NCBI GenBank assembly: GCA_030613125.1
Contig: JAUWMO010000209.1
Coordinates: 1-6,221 of the forward strand
Reading direction: 5' to 3'
Source of the DNA: Bacteroidota bacterium
GTDB taxonomy: Bacteria > Bacteroidota > Bacteroidia > Bacteroidales > VadinHA17
DNA length: 6,221 nt
In this document: positions 6,016-6,221 of the stretch, piece by piece
Layout: each line of letters opens with the position of its first letter
How positions within the stretch are numbered: the first letter of the stretch is position 1
The notes under the pieces: model-generated
What the model was told of the DNA's origin: nothing
The model's database searches: none
The model's input: only the letters and a program-made list of their open reading frames with translations
Made by a program: the position numbers and the translations under genes

Positions 6016-6029
6016 TTGAGTGGACTCAA
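6016..6029. promoter_or_regulatory. Small dyad TTGAGT-GG-ACTCAA upstream of the biotin carboxylase
   Basis: Two perfect 6-bp arms flank a 2-bp centre, 38 bases before the TTG start at 6068. The position suits an operator near a promoter, but no convincing TAnnTTTG box follows, so a promoter here is not established. It could also be part of the flanking repeat. Confidence 0.3.
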
Positions 6030-6067
6030 TATTTAGAATACAACCAAAATAAATTATTGAATTTTAG

Positions 6068-6221
6068 TTGAAACTATTTAAAAAAATACTTGTTGCCAAC
6101 AGGGCAGAGATTGCCGTTAGAATTATCAGGGCTGCAAATGATCTGGGCAAAAAAACCGTATCGATCTATTCTGAAGTTGATGCGGATGCCTTGCATGTTA
6201 GCTGCTCAGATGAAGCTTACT
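6068..6221 (+). CDS. Biotin carboxylase subunit of an acyl-CoA carboxylase, N-terminal part (cut by window edge)
   Basis: The first 51 codons are visible and the frame is open to the right edge. KKILVANRAEIAVRIIRAA (5-23) is the hallmark N-terminal strand-loop-helix of biotin carboxylases (usual form KILIANRGEIAvRIIRa). KTVSIYSEVDADALHV (29-44) matches the next conserved stretch, and SDEAY (47-51) replaces the common ADEA-. Known role: ATP- and bicarbonate-dependent carboxylation of biotin on a carrier protein. Inference from the carboxyltransferase and hydratase genes upstream: it is the alpha/biotin carboxylase component of methylcrotonoyl-CoA carboxylase. Whether the biotin carrier is fused to it or separate lies outside the window. 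An acetyl- or propionyl-CoA carboxylase subunit cannot be ruled out. The start is TTG at 6068, because TAG at 6065-6067 is in frame directly before it and no ATG occurs in the frame before the conserved core. Confidence 0.85.
   Translation, partial: MKLFKKILVANRAEIAVRIIRAANDLGKKTVSIYSEVDADALHVSCSDEAY

Larger units (their letters stand above)
5590..6067. other. Repeat-rich intergenic gap between hydratase and biotin carboxylase
   Basis: These 478 bases without a credible gene separate two parts of one pathway. Positions 5590-5642 and 5795-5909 are AT-rich and plain. The rest is made of the octamer array, the 12-nt-phased words, the long inverted repeat and the small dyad listed separately. 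The sequence 5829-5841 (ATTCCATTTATCC) is roughly an inverted copy of the octamer units and may mark the far end of one composite element covering about 5643-5841. Confidence 0.65.

Overview
The window most likely comes from a Bacteroidota chromosome, probably an environmental Bacteroidales/Marinilabiliales-type organism. The grounds are AT-rich DNA, starts without Shine-Dalgarno sequences, one spacing that fits the Bacteroidota TTG-N20-TAnnTTTG promoter form, and intergenic repeats of kinds I associate with that phylum. The phylum is an inference; no rRNA or other marker gene is present.

Layout: (1) Positions 1-501, minus strand, hold the N-terminal 167 codons of a membrane protein with three hydrophobic segments followed by the start of a TolB-like domain. 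It runs off the left edge. (2) Positions 502-946 are a divergent, very AT-rich intergenic region with several dyads and candidate promoters. (3) Positions 947-3022, plus strand, encode a 691-residue polytopic GT-C-type glycosyltransferase with a large C-terminal soluble part that ends in a carbohydrate-binding-like beta-sandwich. It is visibly more AT-rich than the genes to its right. (4) Positions 3094-4701, plus strand, encode the carboxyltransferase (beta) subunit of a methylcrotonoyl-CoA-type carboxylase. (5) Positions 4786-5589, plus strand, encode a methylglutaconyl-CoA hydratase (LiuC type). (6) Positions 5590-6067 are a gene-free stretch filled with three repeat structures: an octamer tandem array, 12-nt-phased GTGGGA/GAGCGAA words, and a 31-bp imperfect inverted repeat. 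(7) Positions 6068-6221, plus strand, hold the first 51 codons of a biotin carboxylase, cut by the right edge.

The right half is a leucine/isovalerate catabolism cluster. Biotin carboxylase and carboxyltransferase would convert 3-methylcrotonyl-CoA to 3-methylglutaconyl-CoA, and the hydratase would convert that to HMG-CoA. The dehydrogenase, HMG-CoA lyase and biotin carrier genes are not in the window and could lie beyond the right edge. Both carboxylase genes seem to start at TTG right after an in-frame stop. The glycosyltransferase and the TolB-like membrane protein have no obvious link to this pathway.

I saw no tRNA, rRNA, CRISPR array, transposase or phage gene. I found no clearly new biological system. 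The least explained parts are the fused C-terminal module of the glycosyltransferase and the repeat-packed gap that separates the two halves of the carboxylase locus.
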